Positions 8,713 through 17,664 of a stretch of DNA of 64,000 nt are shown one piece after another. A program made the position numbers and the translations under genes. How positions within the stretch are numbered: position 1 is the stretch's first letter; every line of letters starts with the position of its first letter. A model generated the notes under the pieces. It saw only the letters and a list, made by a program, of their open reading frames with translations. It ran no database searches and was not told where the DNA came from. The stretch is from Vibrio thalassae (GTDB taxonomy: Bacteria > Pseudomonadota > Gammaproteobacteria > Enterobacterales > Vibrionaceae): the NCBI RefSeq assembly GCF_900089835.1, contig NZ_OANU01000093.1, forward strand, positions 1 through 64,000, in the 5' to 3' direction.

Positions 8713-9462
8713 TCAATGATGTAGAATCTGACTCAGGAAGTTCTGAGTTCGGTCGGATTGAGGATTTTCAAAGAAATCAACGGGGTTGTTCTCTTCTATT
8801 ATCTCGCCTGCATCCATAAAGATCACTCGGTCAGCGACTTCTTTTGCAAACCCCATTTCGTGCGTTACGCACAGCATGGTCATACCTTCTTCGGCAAGTT
8901 CTACCATTACATCCAGCACTTCTCTTACCATTTCTGGGTCAAGTGCTGAGGTGGGCTCATCAAACAACATAACTTGTGGGTTCATACACAGCGAACGAGC
9001 AATTGCTACACGCTGCTGTTGACCTCCTGAAAGCTGGCCTGGATACTTATCGGCTTGATCTGGGATTTTAACGCGCTCAAGAAACTTCATCGCAATGGCT
9101 TCTGCTTCTTCTTTTGGCATCTTTTTTACCCAAATAGGCGCGAGTGTACAATTTTCTAACACCGTTAGGTGAGGGAACAAGTTAAAGTGCTGGAAGCACA
9201 TGCCCACTTCACGTCGTACCGCCTCAATGTTTTTCAGATCTTCAGTTAATTCGTTACCAGAGACAAAAATGTGCCCCGCTTGGTGCTCTTCTAATCGGTT
9301 GATACAACGAATCATCGTCGATTTCCCTGAGCCAGAAGGGCCACAAATAACGATTTTTTCACCTTTCTTAACATCTAGGTTGATATTTTTTAGTACGTGG
9401 AACTCGCCGTACCACTTGTTCATGTCCTTTAGCTGGATCATGTAATCTTCATGTTGCGTCAT
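8713..9462 (-). CDS. aapP: General L-amino-acid ABC importer, ATPase subunit AapP
   Basis: A 249-residue cytoplasmic ATPase that powers amino-acid uptake. Walker [10 protein letters not shown] is at 41-49, the Q-loop at QHFNLFPHL, the signature LSGGQQQR at 144-151, Walker B LFDEP near 167-170 and the switch histidine in VTHEMG. It belongs to the polar amino-acid (GlnQ/AapP) class. GAGGA lies upstream of its ATG. It is the last gene of a four-gene operon, 21 bp after aapM, followed by a strong terminator. Confidence 0.93.
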   Translation of the reverse strand: MTQHEDYMIQLKDMNKWYGEFHVLKNINLDVKKGEKIVICGPSGSGKSTMIRCINRLEEHQAGHIFVSGNELTEDLKNIEAVRREVGMCFQHFNLFPHLTVLENCTLAPIWVKKMPKEEAEAIAMKFLERVKIPDQADKYPGQLSGGQQQRVAIARSLCMNPQVMLFDEPTSALDPEMVREVLDVMVELAEEGMTMLCVTHEMGFAKEVADRVIFMDAGEIIEENNPVDFFENPQSDRTQNFLSQILHH

Positions 9463-9483
9463 AATACGTCCTCGAATTTCCGT

Positions 9484-10581
9484 TTATCGTTTGTGACCGG
9501 TATGCAGTTTGTTCTCTAGCCAGATCGAGTATCTCGACATGCCAAAACAGAACACCCAGAACACTAACGCGACAAATACATAACTTTCCGTAGCAAAACC
9601 AAGCCATTCTGGATCAGTGGTTGCTGACTGACCTACGCCCAATACATCAAACATACCAATGATAAGGACAAGGCTAGTATCTTTAAATAACCCAATAAAC
9701 GTGTTTACGATTGATGGAATAGTGATTTTGAGCGCTTGCGGCAGCACGATAAGCCCCATCTTCTTCCAATAAGTAAGCCCCAAAGCATCAGCAGCTTCAT
9801 ATTGCCCCTTGGGAATAGCCTGTAGACCACCGCGGACCACTTCAGCCATGTAGGCAGCACTAAATAACACAACGCCAATTAATGCTCTAACGAGCTTGTC
9901 AGTTTCGACACCTTCTGAGAAAAATAAGGGCAGCATTACTGATGCCATAAACAACACAGTAATCAGTGGAACACCACGCCATATCTCTATGTACACAGTG
10001 CAGATGCTACGTATAATCGGCATCTCTGAGCGTCGTCCTAATGCTAATACCACACCAATGGGTAGTGAGACAATAATACCGACAAGCGCAATAATTAGGG
10101 TAACAAGCAGACCGCCCCATTTGTGAGTCTCGACAACTTCAAGCCCGAATACACCACCATAGAGCAGACCAGCAGCGAAGAAAGGATAGATGTTCACGAA
10201 GAACAGCCAAATCCACAGACGCTTAGGTGTCCGTTCGTAAGCAAGCAGAGCAACGAAAATAGCCAGAGTTGCGTAGAAGAGGCGAGGTCGCCATAATTCA
10301 GCCTGGGGGTAGAAGCCGTACATGAACTGGTCCCAACGAACGCTGATAAATACCCAGCATGCCCCCTCTCTTGAACAGGCGTCTCGGGTCGTACCAACCC
10401 AATCTGCTTTGAGAATAGCCCAGTCGAACACATACCAAAGTAAAGAAAGGGCAAAATAGCCTAAAATAATCGTCAGCAGAGAGTTAACAGGCCCATTAAA
10501 AAGGTTTTTTCTTAGCCAACCAATCACGCCCACAGTATTAGGCGGTGGAGGAAGATCTGGTTGAAATTGATGCTGTGACAT
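9484..10581 (-). CDS. aapM: General L-amino-acid ABC importer, permease AapM
   Basis: A 365-residue inner-membrane permease. The long N-terminal part with three membrane spans and a periplasmic loop (FDWAILKADWVGTTRDAC...) is typical of AapM rather than GlnP. The C-terminal BPD_transp_1 domain carries the EAA loop EAADALGLTYWKKM, which docks on AapP. I start at the ATG 10581, with AGAGGT just upstream; it lies one base after the aapQ stop codon, indicating coupled translation. Confidence 0.92.
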   Translation of the reverse strand: MSQHQFQPDLPPPPNTVGVIGWLRKNLFNGPVNSLLTIILGYFALSLLWYVFDWAILKADWVGTTRDACSREGACWVFISVRWDQFMYGFYPQAELWRPRLFYATLAIFVALLAYERTPKRLWIWLFFVNIYPFFAAGLLYGGVFGLEVVETHKWGGLLVTLIIALVGIIVSLPIGVVLALGRRSEMPIIRSICTVYIEIWRGVPLITVLFMASVMLPLFFSEGVETDKLVRALIGVVLFSAAYMAEVVRGGLQAIPKGQYEAADALGLTYWKKMGLIVLPQALKITIPSIVNTFIGLFKDTSLVLIIGMFDVLGVGQSATTDPEWLGFATESYVFVALVFWVFCFGMSRYSIWLENKLHTGHKR

Positions 10582-10582
10582 A

Positions 10583-11785
10583 TTACCTCTCCACCAATGC
10601 AACTTTTTTGTTGTACAAATTCATCAATGCGGACGTAACCAAACTCAAGGTGAGGTAAACGGCCATCGTCATTGCGATGATTTCAATAGATTGTCCAACT
10701 TGGTTTAACGTGGTACCAGCGAAAACAGACACTAAATCTGGGTAGCCTATCGCCATCGCCAAAGACGAGTTTTTTGTCAGGTTTAGGTATTGGCTAGTTA
10801 GCGGGGGGATGATAATCCTCATTGCCTGGGGAATAACGACCAGTTTTAATGTACGAGATCGAGTTAATCCTAATGACATGGCGGCTTCAGTTTGACCGTG
10901 ATTAACAGCATTAATACCTGAACGAACAATTTCAGCGATAAAGGATGCTGTATAGATACTCAAAGCCAATGTCAAAGCAGCGAGTTCAGGGATGATACTG
11001 ATACCACCCTTAAAATTGAAGCCTTTGAGTACAGGATATTGTGCTGTAATAGGCATGCCCATAACAAAATACACAACGACAGGTAATACAATAATTAAGC
11101 CAAAACCTATTCGGAACATCGGCGTTTGTTGACCCGTTAATCTCTGTTTGTTATTGGCCCAAGTATTAATAATTCCCGTTGCTACAAGTCCCAGTATGAA
11201 GGCCCCAATTACAACACCGCTTCCGTTTTCAAATACTGGTGACGGTAAATAGAGACCACGAACGTTTAAGAAAATGGCTTCACCAAGACTCATGCTGTCG
11301 CGAGCAGATGGGAGTGCCTGTAGTACCGCAAAATACCAGAAAAAAATCTGTAACAGCAGTGGTGTGTTTCGAAAAATCTCGATATATACGGCAGCAAACC
11401 GACTCACTACCCAATTCGATGAGAGTCTTGCTATACCGATGACAAAGCCCAGGATAGTGGCAAAGAAAATACCGAGAACAGCAACGAGACCAGTATTTAA
11501 GAGACCCACAAAAAAGGTTCGACCATAAGAATGGGTCTCATCGTAGTCTATGAGGCTCAAACCAATACCAAAACCTGCTTCTTGACTCAAGAAGTCAAAA
11601 CCGGTCGCGATACCTCTTGCAGCGAGATTATGTAAGGCGTTGCTGGTAATAGTATAGAAGAACAGTACCAGTGCCAGAATAGCGATAACCTGAAAAACAA
11701 TTGAGCGGAAAGTGGGGTTGTAAAGTATATTTTGACTTTTTGCAGGTTTCTCCTGCACTGCGTTTTTAGAAGCGATAGGTTTCAT
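10583..11785 (-). CDS. aapQ: General L-amino-acid ABC importer, permease AapQ
   Basis: A 400-residue inner-membrane permease and heterodimer partner of AapM. It shows a cytoplasmic N-terminus, about eight hydrophobic segments, a large periplasmic insert and the EAA loop EAAMSLGLTRSRTLK. The HisM/AapQ-type motif RNTPLLLQIFFWYF is present. It is the second gene of the aap operon, separated from aapJ by a 70-bp gap with a GC hairpin that probably lowers expression relative to the binding protein. Confidence 0.93.
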   Translation of the reverse strand: MKPIASKNAVQEKPAKSQNILYNPTFRSIVFQVIAILALVLFFYTITSNALHNLAARGIATGFDFLSQEAGFGIGLSLIDYDETHSYGRTFFVGLLNTGLVAVLGIFFATILGFVIGIARLSSNWVVSRFAAVYIEIFRNTPLLLQIFFWYFAVLQALPSARDSMSLGEAIFLNVRGLYLPSPVFENGSGVVIGAFILGLVATGIINTWANNKQRLTGQQTPMFRIGFGLIIVLPVVVYFVMGMPITAQYPVLKGFNFKGGISIIPELAALTLALSIYTASFIAEIVRSGINAVNHGQTEAAMSLGLTRSRTLKLVVIPQAMRIIIPPLTSQYLNLTKNSSLAMAIGYPDLVSVFAGTTLNQVGQSIEIIAMTMAVYLTLSLVTSALMNLYNKKVALVER

Positions 11786-11811
11786 ACATCAGTAACCTTA
11801 AATCCGTTTTA

Positions 11812-11834
11812 CAAAAGGGCGGATTAACCGCCCT
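11812..11834 (-). terminator. Intercistronic hairpin between aapJ and aapQ
   Basis: GGGCGG and CCGCCC form a stem with an AT loop, followed on the minus strand by TTTTGT. The position between a binding-protein gene and its permease suggests partial termination or protection of the upstream mRNA. This role is inferred. Confidence 0.65.
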
Positions 11835-11855
11835 AAGATTCATCTAAAAATTGCT

Positions 11856-12884
11856 CTAACGAATCGGCGGCGCATACATGATGCCACCATCATTCCAGAG
11901 TGCATTGACACCACGAGAAATTTGAAGTGCAGAATCTTTACCTACTGTGCGCTCAAAGCTCTCGCCGTAGTTACCAACTTGCTTGAGGATTTGATACCCA
12001 AAGTCATCACGGATACCTAACCCTTTACCCTTAGGCCCATCGATCCCAAGTATGCGTTTGATGTTTGGATCAGAAGATTTGGCCATTTCGTCTGCGTTCT
12101 GAGAGCTAATGCCATACTCTTCTCCGTTTATCATCGTCGCAAGTGTCCACTTGGCAATATTAAACCACTGGTCATCACCTTGTCGGACAACTGGACCAAG
12201 TGGTTCCTTGGAGATAATTTCAGGGAGAACGACAGCTGAGCTAGGATCTTTCAAATTGAGTCGGAGAGCATATAAGCCAGACTGATCTGTCGTAAGTACG
12301 TCGCAACGCCCAGAGTCAAAACCTTTGGAGGTTTGAGCAGAAGTATCAAATACTACAGGCTTGTATTCCATATCGTTGTTGCGGAAGTAGTCTGCAAGGT
12401 TTAGCTCCGTAGTCGTACCCGACTGAACACAAACCGACGCGCCATCTAGCTCTTTGGCGCTGGAAAGACGAAGGTCTTTCTTAACCATAAAGCCTTGACC
12501 GTCATAGTAGTTTACGCCAACGAAATTCAGTCCCAATCCTGTATCTCGGTGCAGTGTCCAAGTTGTGTTTCGTGAAAGGACATCGATTTCACCAGATTGA
12601 AGCGCAGTGAATCGCTCTTTAGCAGTCAGTGGGACGTACTTGACTTTTGATTTATCGCCCAGCACAGCAGCAGCTAGCGCCTGGCAGTATTCGACGTCAA
12701 TACCTTCCCACTCACCTTTCGAGTTGGGGTTAGAGAAGCCCGGGAGACCGGTACTCACACCACAGGTTAAGACACCAGCTTTTGTAACTTTATCGAGGGT
12801 ATTATCGGCAGCAGATGCCGATGTGCTCATCATTGCAGCAGTCGCCGCTACTAGAGAAGCTATGAGAGTGAGTTTCTTTGCCAT
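11856..12884 (-). CDS. aapJ: General L-amino-acid ABC importer, periplasmic binding protein AapJ
   Basis: A 342-residue periplasmic receptor. The signal peptide (about 1-25) ends in ASA. The mature protein is an SBP_bac_3 fold with the family's GVSTGLPGFS start, ERFTALQSGEIDVLSRNTTWT and CVQSGTTTELNLADYF. It binds a broad range of L-amino acids in AapJ relatives. AAGGA precedes the ATG at good spacing. It is promoter-proximal in the operon, consistent with the high expression expected for a receptor. Confidence 0.94.
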   Translation of the reverse strand: MAKKLTLIASLVAATAAMMSTSASAADNTLDKVTKAGVLTCGVSTGLPGFSNPNSKGEWEGIDVEYCQALAAAVLGDKSKVKYVPLTAKERFTALQSGEIDVLSRNTTWTLHRDTGLGLNFVGVNYYDGQGFMVKKDLRLSSAKELDGASVCVQSGTTTELNLADYFRNNDMEYKPVVFDTSAQTSKGFDSGRCDVLTTDQSGLYALRLNLKDPSSAVVLPEIISKEPLGPVVRQGDDQWFNIAKWTLATMINGEEYGISSQNADEMAKSSDPNIKRILGIDGPKGKGLGIRDDFGYQILKQVGNYGESFERTVGKDSALQISRGVNALWNDGGIMYAPPIR

Positions 12885-13335
12885 TGTGTATCCTTCCCGT
12901 TATTTCCGTGTAAATCAGGTCCACCCTGAATACAATGTGCTAATTGTGTTGCATCAAAAGTCATTAGAATTGATCCGATTCGGAGCAGATTGTAACAACA
13001 CCTTAAAGCGTAGATAATGATTTGTGATTTCTCAAATTATTAATTTAAATAGGTATTTTGAGTTGCCACATACGTCTAAACATTGGTTAGAATGACGAAA
13101 TGTGATGATTTTGTAAATAGTGCAACGTTGCACCGACAGGGCGCTTTAGAGAGTGATTTGTTGTATTTTTGTTAAAATGGTGTAATAAGTGGTTTTGGTG
13201 AATTTATTGTGTATTCTGCACTAACAAACACTGGAAATTTAGTGAAAAATTGTTTGTGACCAACGTCTCGGTGACAAAGATGCACCACAATAGTGAATAA
13301 AAATGAATAGCTATTTAGTTTAAAAAAGGAAACTT
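12885..13335. other. Divergent regulatory region between aapJ and the cysG-like gene
   Basis: An AT-rich 451-bp stretch without a supportable gene. It must hold the aapJQMP promoter (minus) and the promoter of the siroheme gene (plus, with AAGGAA just before its ATG). I could not assign an operator. Confidence 0.6.
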
Positions 13336-14274
13336 ATGCGTTACTTTCCACTGTTTATGGATTTGTTAGATAGGCCTGTTTTAGTTGTCGGTGGTGGAGA
13401 AGTCGCTTGCCGAAAAGTTGATACCCTAACACGAGCTGGGGCCCGGGTGACGATTGTTTCGCCTCAAATAGAGCCTTATCTCGCCGAGTTAGTCGAACAA
13501 GGAAAATGCTTGTGGGTGAAGCGTTTTTACGAAGCAGAGCTTATGCGACGAGATTTTGTACAGGTGTGGGCAACAACAGACAACCCAGAATTGAATCATA
13601 GAGTGCATAAAGATGCTAAAAAAGTGGGTATTATGGTGAATGTGGTGGACGATACACCATTTTGTGACTTTATTACGCCATCAATTATCAACCGTGGTCG
13701 AGTGCAAATAGCGATCTCTAGTGGTGGAGCTTCACCTGTTCTGATTAGAGGAATTCGAGAAAAATTGGAGTCAGTGCTTCCTATGAATACGGCTCAACTA
13801 GCGGATTTTGCTGCAAGTAAGCGCAACGATATCAAACAGCATTTCGCGACTGTGGACGAAAGACGCAAGTTCTGGGAGCTTTTTTTCAAAGAACCCAAAG
13901 TCATAGAGTGTAAAAATAATCATGAATTGGAACTGGCTTACCAACAGCTAATCAATAGTGATTCGACCTTTTCGGATGCTTGTACTTGGATCGAGTTTGG
14001 CGTTGACCCTGAACTGCTGCCTATCAAGGCACTAAGAATCATGCAGGAAGCTGAAGTGGTGTTTTTTGATAAACGTTGCCCGTTTGGGTTTGTTGATTTA
14101 GTCAGAAGGGATGCAGAACGAATAGATTTCCAAGATATCGCGCAGGTATCTCAAGACATCCTACAGCGAAAAGCGAATAAAGAGCGAATTGTGGTATTTG
14201 TCGACCCACAATCTTCCTCACACCGACTTTTGAAAGAAGGGGATGAAGAAATCGCTTTGGCGAAGATAAAATAA
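13336..14274 (+). CDS. CysG-like precorrin-2 dehydrogenase/ferrochelatase with a truncated, degenerate SUMT tail
   Basis: A 312-residue protein. Residues 1-205 match the CysG N-terminal half, which oxidises precorrin-2 and inserts iron to make siroheme: NAD-binding VVGGGEVACRK (17-27), catalytic aspartates in VNVVDDTPFCDF (101-112), and the serine-rich ISSGGASPV (127-135). Residues 218-312 resemble the first third of the uroporphyrinogen-III methyltransferase domain (DPELLPIKALRIMQEAEVVFFD, LVRRDAERI). The glycine-rich SAM loop is lost (EFGVDPELL) and the domain stops early. The methyltransferase step must therefore be done by another protein. It is monocistronic with a terminator. Confidence 0.88.
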   Translation: MRYFPLFMDLLDRPVLVVGGGEVACRKVDTLTRAGARVTIVSPQIEPYLAELVEQGKCLWVKRFYEAELMRRDFVQVWATTDNPELNHRVHKDAKKVGIMVNVVDDTPFCDFITPSIINRGRVQIAISSGGASPVLIRGIREKLESVLPMNTAQLADFAASKRNDIKQHFATVDERRKFWELFFKEPKVIECKNNHELELAYQQLINSDSTFSDACTWIEFGVDPELLPIKALRIMQEAEVVFFDKRCPFGFVDLVRRDAERIDFQDIAQVSQDILQRKANKERIVVFVDPQSSSHRLLKEGDEEIALAKIK

Positions 14275-14296
14275 AAGGGCGTTGACGCCCTTTTTT
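14274..14296 (+). terminator. Rho-independent terminator after the cysG-like gene
   Basis: AAAGGGCG, a TTGA loop and CGCCCTTTTTTG lie directly after the stop codon. Confidence 0.92.
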
Positions 14297-14315
14297 GTTT
14301 ATTAACTAATGTACG

Positions 14316-14798
14316 TTAGTCGCGGAAGTTGTTAAATTGGAATGGTTGACCAAGCTCGCCAGTTTTAACCAATTGCATTGTCGCTTGCAGGTCGTCACGT
14401 TTCTTACCTGTCACGCGCACTTTGTCACCTTGAATCGCAACCTGAACTTTAATCTTAGAGTCTTTTACCAGTTTAACGATTTTCTTCGCTACATTGGTCT
14501 CGATGCCCTGTTTGAACACGACATTTTGATGCCACTGCTTTCCGGATTGCTCAGCGGTTTGCGATTCCATTGCATTGACGTCAACCCCACGCTTCGTTAG
14601 GTTACCACGCAAAATGTCACGCATTTGCTTAAGTTGGAAATCACCTTCACATGAAAGCTTTACGGTTTCATCGTTTTGAGAGAACGATGCCTCGACATTG
14701 CGGAAATCAAAACGCGTCGCTAGTTCACGGTTTGCATTATCTACAGCATTACGTAGCTCTACATTGTCGACTTCTGAAACGATATCAAATGACGGCAT
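14316..14798 (-). CDS. yajQ: YajQ-family nucleotide/cyclic-di-GMP-binding protein
   Basis: A 160-residue cytoplasmic protein with the two-domain YajQ fold ([21 protein letters not shown] at the start, [21 protein letters not shown] in the second half). YajQ relatives bind RNA or nucleotides and in some bacteria cyclic-di-GMP; the exact ligand here is not shown by the sequence. It lies one base downstream of the DAHP synthase stop codon, so the pair is probably co-transcribed from the aroH-like promoter. Confidence 0.92.
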   Translation of the reverse strand: MPSFDIVSEVDNVELRNAVDNANRELATRFDFRNVEASFSQNDETVKLSCEGDFQLKQMRDILRGNLTKRGVDVNAMESQTAEQSGKQWHQNVVFKQGIETNVAKKIVKLVKDSKIKVQVAIQGDKVRVTGKKRDDLQATMQLVKTGELGQPFQFNNFRD

Positions 14799-14799
14799 G

Positions 14800-15864
14800 T
14801 TAACTTTCCTTCTCGTTACGTTGTTTTACAGCATCAGCAAGAATGTCTAACATTTGGACGGTGTCATTCCAGCCAAGGCAAGGGTCTGTGATTGATTGAC
14901 CATAATTTAGATTATGGATGTATTCCATACTCTGGTTTCCTTCCTCGATGAAACTTTCAGCCATAATGCCTGAAATCATGTTGGAACCTGAGATGATTTG
15001 ACTAGCAATATCTTTTGCAACATCGATTTGCTTACGGTGTTGCTTTTGACAATTCGCGTGACTAAAGTCAACAACTAGGCGAGCAGGCAGATCAAATGAT
15101 GCTAACTGCTCACATGCTTTTTCGATAAAGCTTTGTTGGTAGTTTGGACCCGTGTCACCACCACGAAGAATGACGTGCCCAAATGGGTTGCCGCTAGTGC
15201 GATAGACTGTCATTCGTCCATGTTTATCTGGAGAGTAAAAATAGTGTTGTGCGCGCGCTGCACGAATGGCATCAATGGCGATCTTAATGCTGCCATTCGT
15301 GCCGTTTTTGAAACCAACAGGGCATGATAGAGCCGAAGCCATTTCACGGTGAATTTGTGACTCAGTGGTGCGAGCGCCGATTGCTCCCCAAGTGATTAAG
15401 TCGGCGATATACTGACCAGTTATCATATCTAGAAACTCAGTCGCTGTAGCTAAACCTAGTTTATTGATATCAAGTAGTAGACCACGAGCCTTGTTTAGAC
15501 CTGTTTCAAGTGCATATGAGCTATCAAGGTTAGGGTCAGTGATTAGACCTTTCCAACCGACAACGGTGCGTGGCTTTTCAAAGTAAGTACGCATGACGAT
15601 AAACAATTCGTCTTTATACTGGTCTTGGATAGCACTTAAGCGTTTTGCATAATCTAATGCCGCTTCAGTATCGTGGATTGAGCAAGGGCCTACGATGCAA
15701 AGAAGACGGTCGTCTTCTCCGACTAGAATGTTTTCAATTTGACGGCGAGAATTAGCAATGCGCTCTGCAACGTCATCCGTAATTGGGTGATTAACACTCA
15801 ATTCTGATGGAGTTGGCATTGGACCTAATGCCTGTGTTCTTAGTTCATCTGTCTTTAATGGCAT
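14800..15864 (-). CDS. aroH: 3-deoxy-7-phosphoheptulonate (DAHP) synthase, AroH-like
   Basis: First enzyme of the shikimate pathway, condensing PEP and erythrose-4-phosphate. It has 354 residues of the AroFGH class I type: GPCSIHD, the active-site run [17 protein letters not shown] and [11 protein letters not shown]. Several stretches agree better with E. coli AroH (Trp-sensitive) than with AroF or AroG, such as ELRT at the N-terminus, [18 protein letters not shown] and [12 protein letters not shown]. Feedback specificity is inferred only. I saw no TrpR-like operator upstream. It overlaps nothing, runs into yajQ, and is divergent from a PpsA-like fragment. Confidence 0.9.
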   Translation of the reverse strand: MPLKTDELRTQALGPMPTPSELSVNHPITDDVAERIANSRRQIENILVGEDDRLLCIVGPCSIHDTEAALDYAKRLSAIQDQYKDELFIVMRTYFEKPRTVVGWKGLITDPNLDSSYALETGLNKARGLLLDINKLGLATATEFLDMITGQYIADLITWGAIGARTTESQIHREMASALSCPVGFKNGTNGSIKIAIDAIRAARAQHYFYSPDKHGRMTVYRTSGNPFGHVILRGGDTGPNYQQSFIEKACEQLASFDLPARLVVDFSHANCQKQHRKQIDVAKDIASQIISGSNMISGIMAESFIEEGNQSMEYIHNLNYGQSITDPCLGWNDTVQMLDILADAVKQRNEKES

Positions 15865-16027
15865 GGTGCAGCCTGCAAATTTATTACGAAGCGGTAAAGA
15901 TAAACGAAATGGCAGTTAGAATAAACCTCTAATCCAGCCTTAGCTGCATCATTTACGTGGTATAGGCCGGTATAAAACCTATGTTGGTTAAATTAAAAAC
16001 AAATAATGGTATGAGTGGCGTGCTAAA

Positions 16028-16035
16028 GGGCAGGG
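16028..16035 (+). promoter_or_regulatory. KOPS-like octamer GGGCAGGG pointing toward dif
   Basis: It matches the FtsK-orienting consensus GGGNAGGG on the plus strand. dif is at 53575, to its right, so the orientation is the expected one. It lies between divergent genes. One octamer alone is weak evidence. Confidence 0.4.
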
Positions 16036-16124
16036 CTTATATTTAATTAAGATGAAGCTCTTGTATTCATTAATGGGAGTCGGTATTTTGCCTTTAAAGC
16101 AATTAACAATAGCACGGAGCAGCA

Positions 16125-17033
16125 ATGGGGTACGACAATATCCAAACAGGCCGAGAAGAAGCCACATCATCAAATAGGCTAACTCTTGGGAATGTACTTC
16201 CCAGTTTTGGTGAACAACAACCAGCTACCCACCTTTACGTATCTATTTCCGAGCTCATTATGGAAAAGATATTTTTCCATCCTAACTATGCATCCCTTGG
16301 TGAGTCCCTCGATTCGGTCGAACTTGAAGCCATTAACGCTATTTTGGGACAACGAAGTGCATCAGAATTTTTTATAGAAACCTTAGTAAACGAAATTAAG
16401 GCCGCGAATCTCAATAGCTATAATACGGTGCGCATCGAACTAAATGATGCTAATAGCTATGAAATGAGTGCTTTATTAGGCGGCGGTGCAGAGCCTGATG
16501 AGGTCAACCCGTCGTTAGGGCTACGCGGTGTATCGCGATTCGCCTCTGAATCATACAAAACCTGCTTTGCCTTAGAGTGTGAAGTGATTAAACGGTTAAG
16601 AGCAGAGGGTATCGATATCGAAATTATTGTTCCTTGTGTACGGGCGTTGAGTGACGCCGCCAAAATTATTGATAGACTGGCGGAGCAGGGGTTACCAAGA
16701 GGTTTGAATGGTCTGAAAGTCTTATTTGCTTGTGATACCCCATCTGCCGTCTTGCTATCAGAACGTTTGCTTCAGTATTTTGATGGGCTAGTCATTAAAG
16801 TAGAAAGCCTGACGCAACTGACGCTCGGTGTGGATATTAACCAAGAAGAGTTAATACATCTTTATGACCCACAGAATGACGCCGTACTAAAGTTGATCAA
16901 AGAGGCGGTGAGCTCAGCGAAAGAAGCTCGCAAGCCTGTGTTACTCACCATTGGCATGCTTGAGGATTACCCAGTGCTAAAAGATTTTATTATTGAGTTA
17001 GGCCCAATCGACGTGTATTCAACAGCGGCCTAA
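16125..17033 (+). CDS. Degenerate PEP-synthase C-terminal (PEP-utilisers TIM-barrel) protein, probable pseudoenzyme
   Basis: 302 residues matching only the C-terminal barrel of PpsA, about 790 residues in E. coli; the ATP-grasp and swivelling histidine domains are absent. Conserved blocks include EPDEVNPSLGLRG (113-125), ALECEVIKR and LTQLTLGVD (219-227). Key residues are gone: the GSND motif of the PEP/Mg site reads KVES (215-218), and the catalytic cysteine region GICGQGPS reads TIGMLED (265-271). PEP catalysis is therefore unlikely; a regulatory or binding role is possible. GGAG precedes the ATG. It is divergent from the aroH-like gene. Confidence 0.85.
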   Translation: MGYDNIQTGREEATSSNRLTLGNVLPSFGEQQPATHLYVSISELIMEKIFFHPNYASLGESLDSVELEAINAILGQRSASEFFIETLVNEIKAANLNSYNTVRIELNDANSYEMSALLGGGAEPDEVNPSLGLRGVSRFASESYKTCFALECEVIKRLRAEGIDIEIIVPCVRALSDAAKIIDRLAEQGLPRGLNGLKVLFACDTPSAVLLSERLLQYFDGLVIKVESLTQLTLGVDINQEELIHLYDPQNDAVLKLIKEAVSSAKEARKPVLLTIGMLEDYPVLKDFIIELGPIDVYSTAA

Positions 17034-17055
17034 TTTCAACAAAATTTGCCAAATC

Positions 17056-17088
17056 AAAGCTCCTAACTTTTTATGAGGTTAGGAGCTT
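17056..17088 (+). terminator. Rho-independent terminator after the PpsA-like gene
   Basis: AAAGCTCCTAAC and GTTAGGAGCTTT form a long stem with an AT-rich loop, ending in TTTTT. Confidence 0.9.
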
Positions 17089-17162
17089 TTTATTAACAAG
17101 TTTTTGACATATGGTTGGCTTTCTAGTTTACTGGTCAGACAAGTGTGAGAGAGGGAAGTTAC

Positions 17163-17639
17163 ATGTTGTCGCCATTACAAAAGGCCAATTTTTATCTGAA
17201 CGCATTCGGATTCATGAAGGTGCCGTTAATTTGGTTATGTCGCCCAAAACTGCTGGAACTTAATGAAGAGAAGGTCGTGGTTAATATCCCGCTAAGACGG
17301 CGTACCAAGAACCATCTTAACAGTATGTACTTTGGAGTATTAGCGGTTGGGGCAGATGTGGCTGGCGGATTTATGGCGATGAGCAAAGCCCAAAAGCGTG
17401 GCAATAAAGTATCGCTGGCTTTTAAAGAAGTTGAGGGTAAATTCTTAAAACGTCCTGAAGCGGATGTTCAGTTTGTCTGTTCTGACGGAAGACTAATCGA
17501 TGAGATGTTAGATGAGACATGTAGAACGGGAGAGCGCGTCAATCGGCCCGTCAAAATCACCGCCATTTGTCCATCTTTGCATGGTGATGAACCGATGGCG
17601 GAGTTTTCCTTAGTGTTGTCATTGAAGGCAAAGCTTTAA
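17163..17639 (+). CDS. DUF4442 (hotdog-fold, thioesterase-like) protein
   Basis: A 158-residue cytoplasmic protein. The pattern of an N-terminal helix, KVVVNIPLRRRTKNHLNSMYFGVLAVGADVAGG and a later KVSLAFKEVEGKFLKRPEADV fits DUF4442 hotdog proteins related to PaaI/YiiD thioesterases. The NHLNSMYFG segment marks the usual hotdog helix. The substrate is unknown. I use the ATG at 17163 because GAGGGA lies eight bases upstream; an in-frame GTG six codons earlier is possible. Monocistronic. Confidence 0.82.
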   Translation: MLSPLQKANFYLNAFGFMKVPLIWLCRPKLLELNEEKVVVNIPLRRRTKNHLNSMYFGVLAVGADVAGGFMAMSKAQKRGNKVSLAFKEVEGKFLKRPEADVQFVCSDGRLIDEMLDETCRTGERVNRPVKITAICPSLHGDEPMAEFSLVLSLKAKL

Positions 17640-17664
17640 CGTCCATTAGACACAAAGTTCGTGA

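Noticed and set aside
15865..16124. TrpR operator upstream of the aroH-like gene
   Set aside because: No sequence near the palindromic Trp operator consensus is visible, so Trp repression is not claimed.
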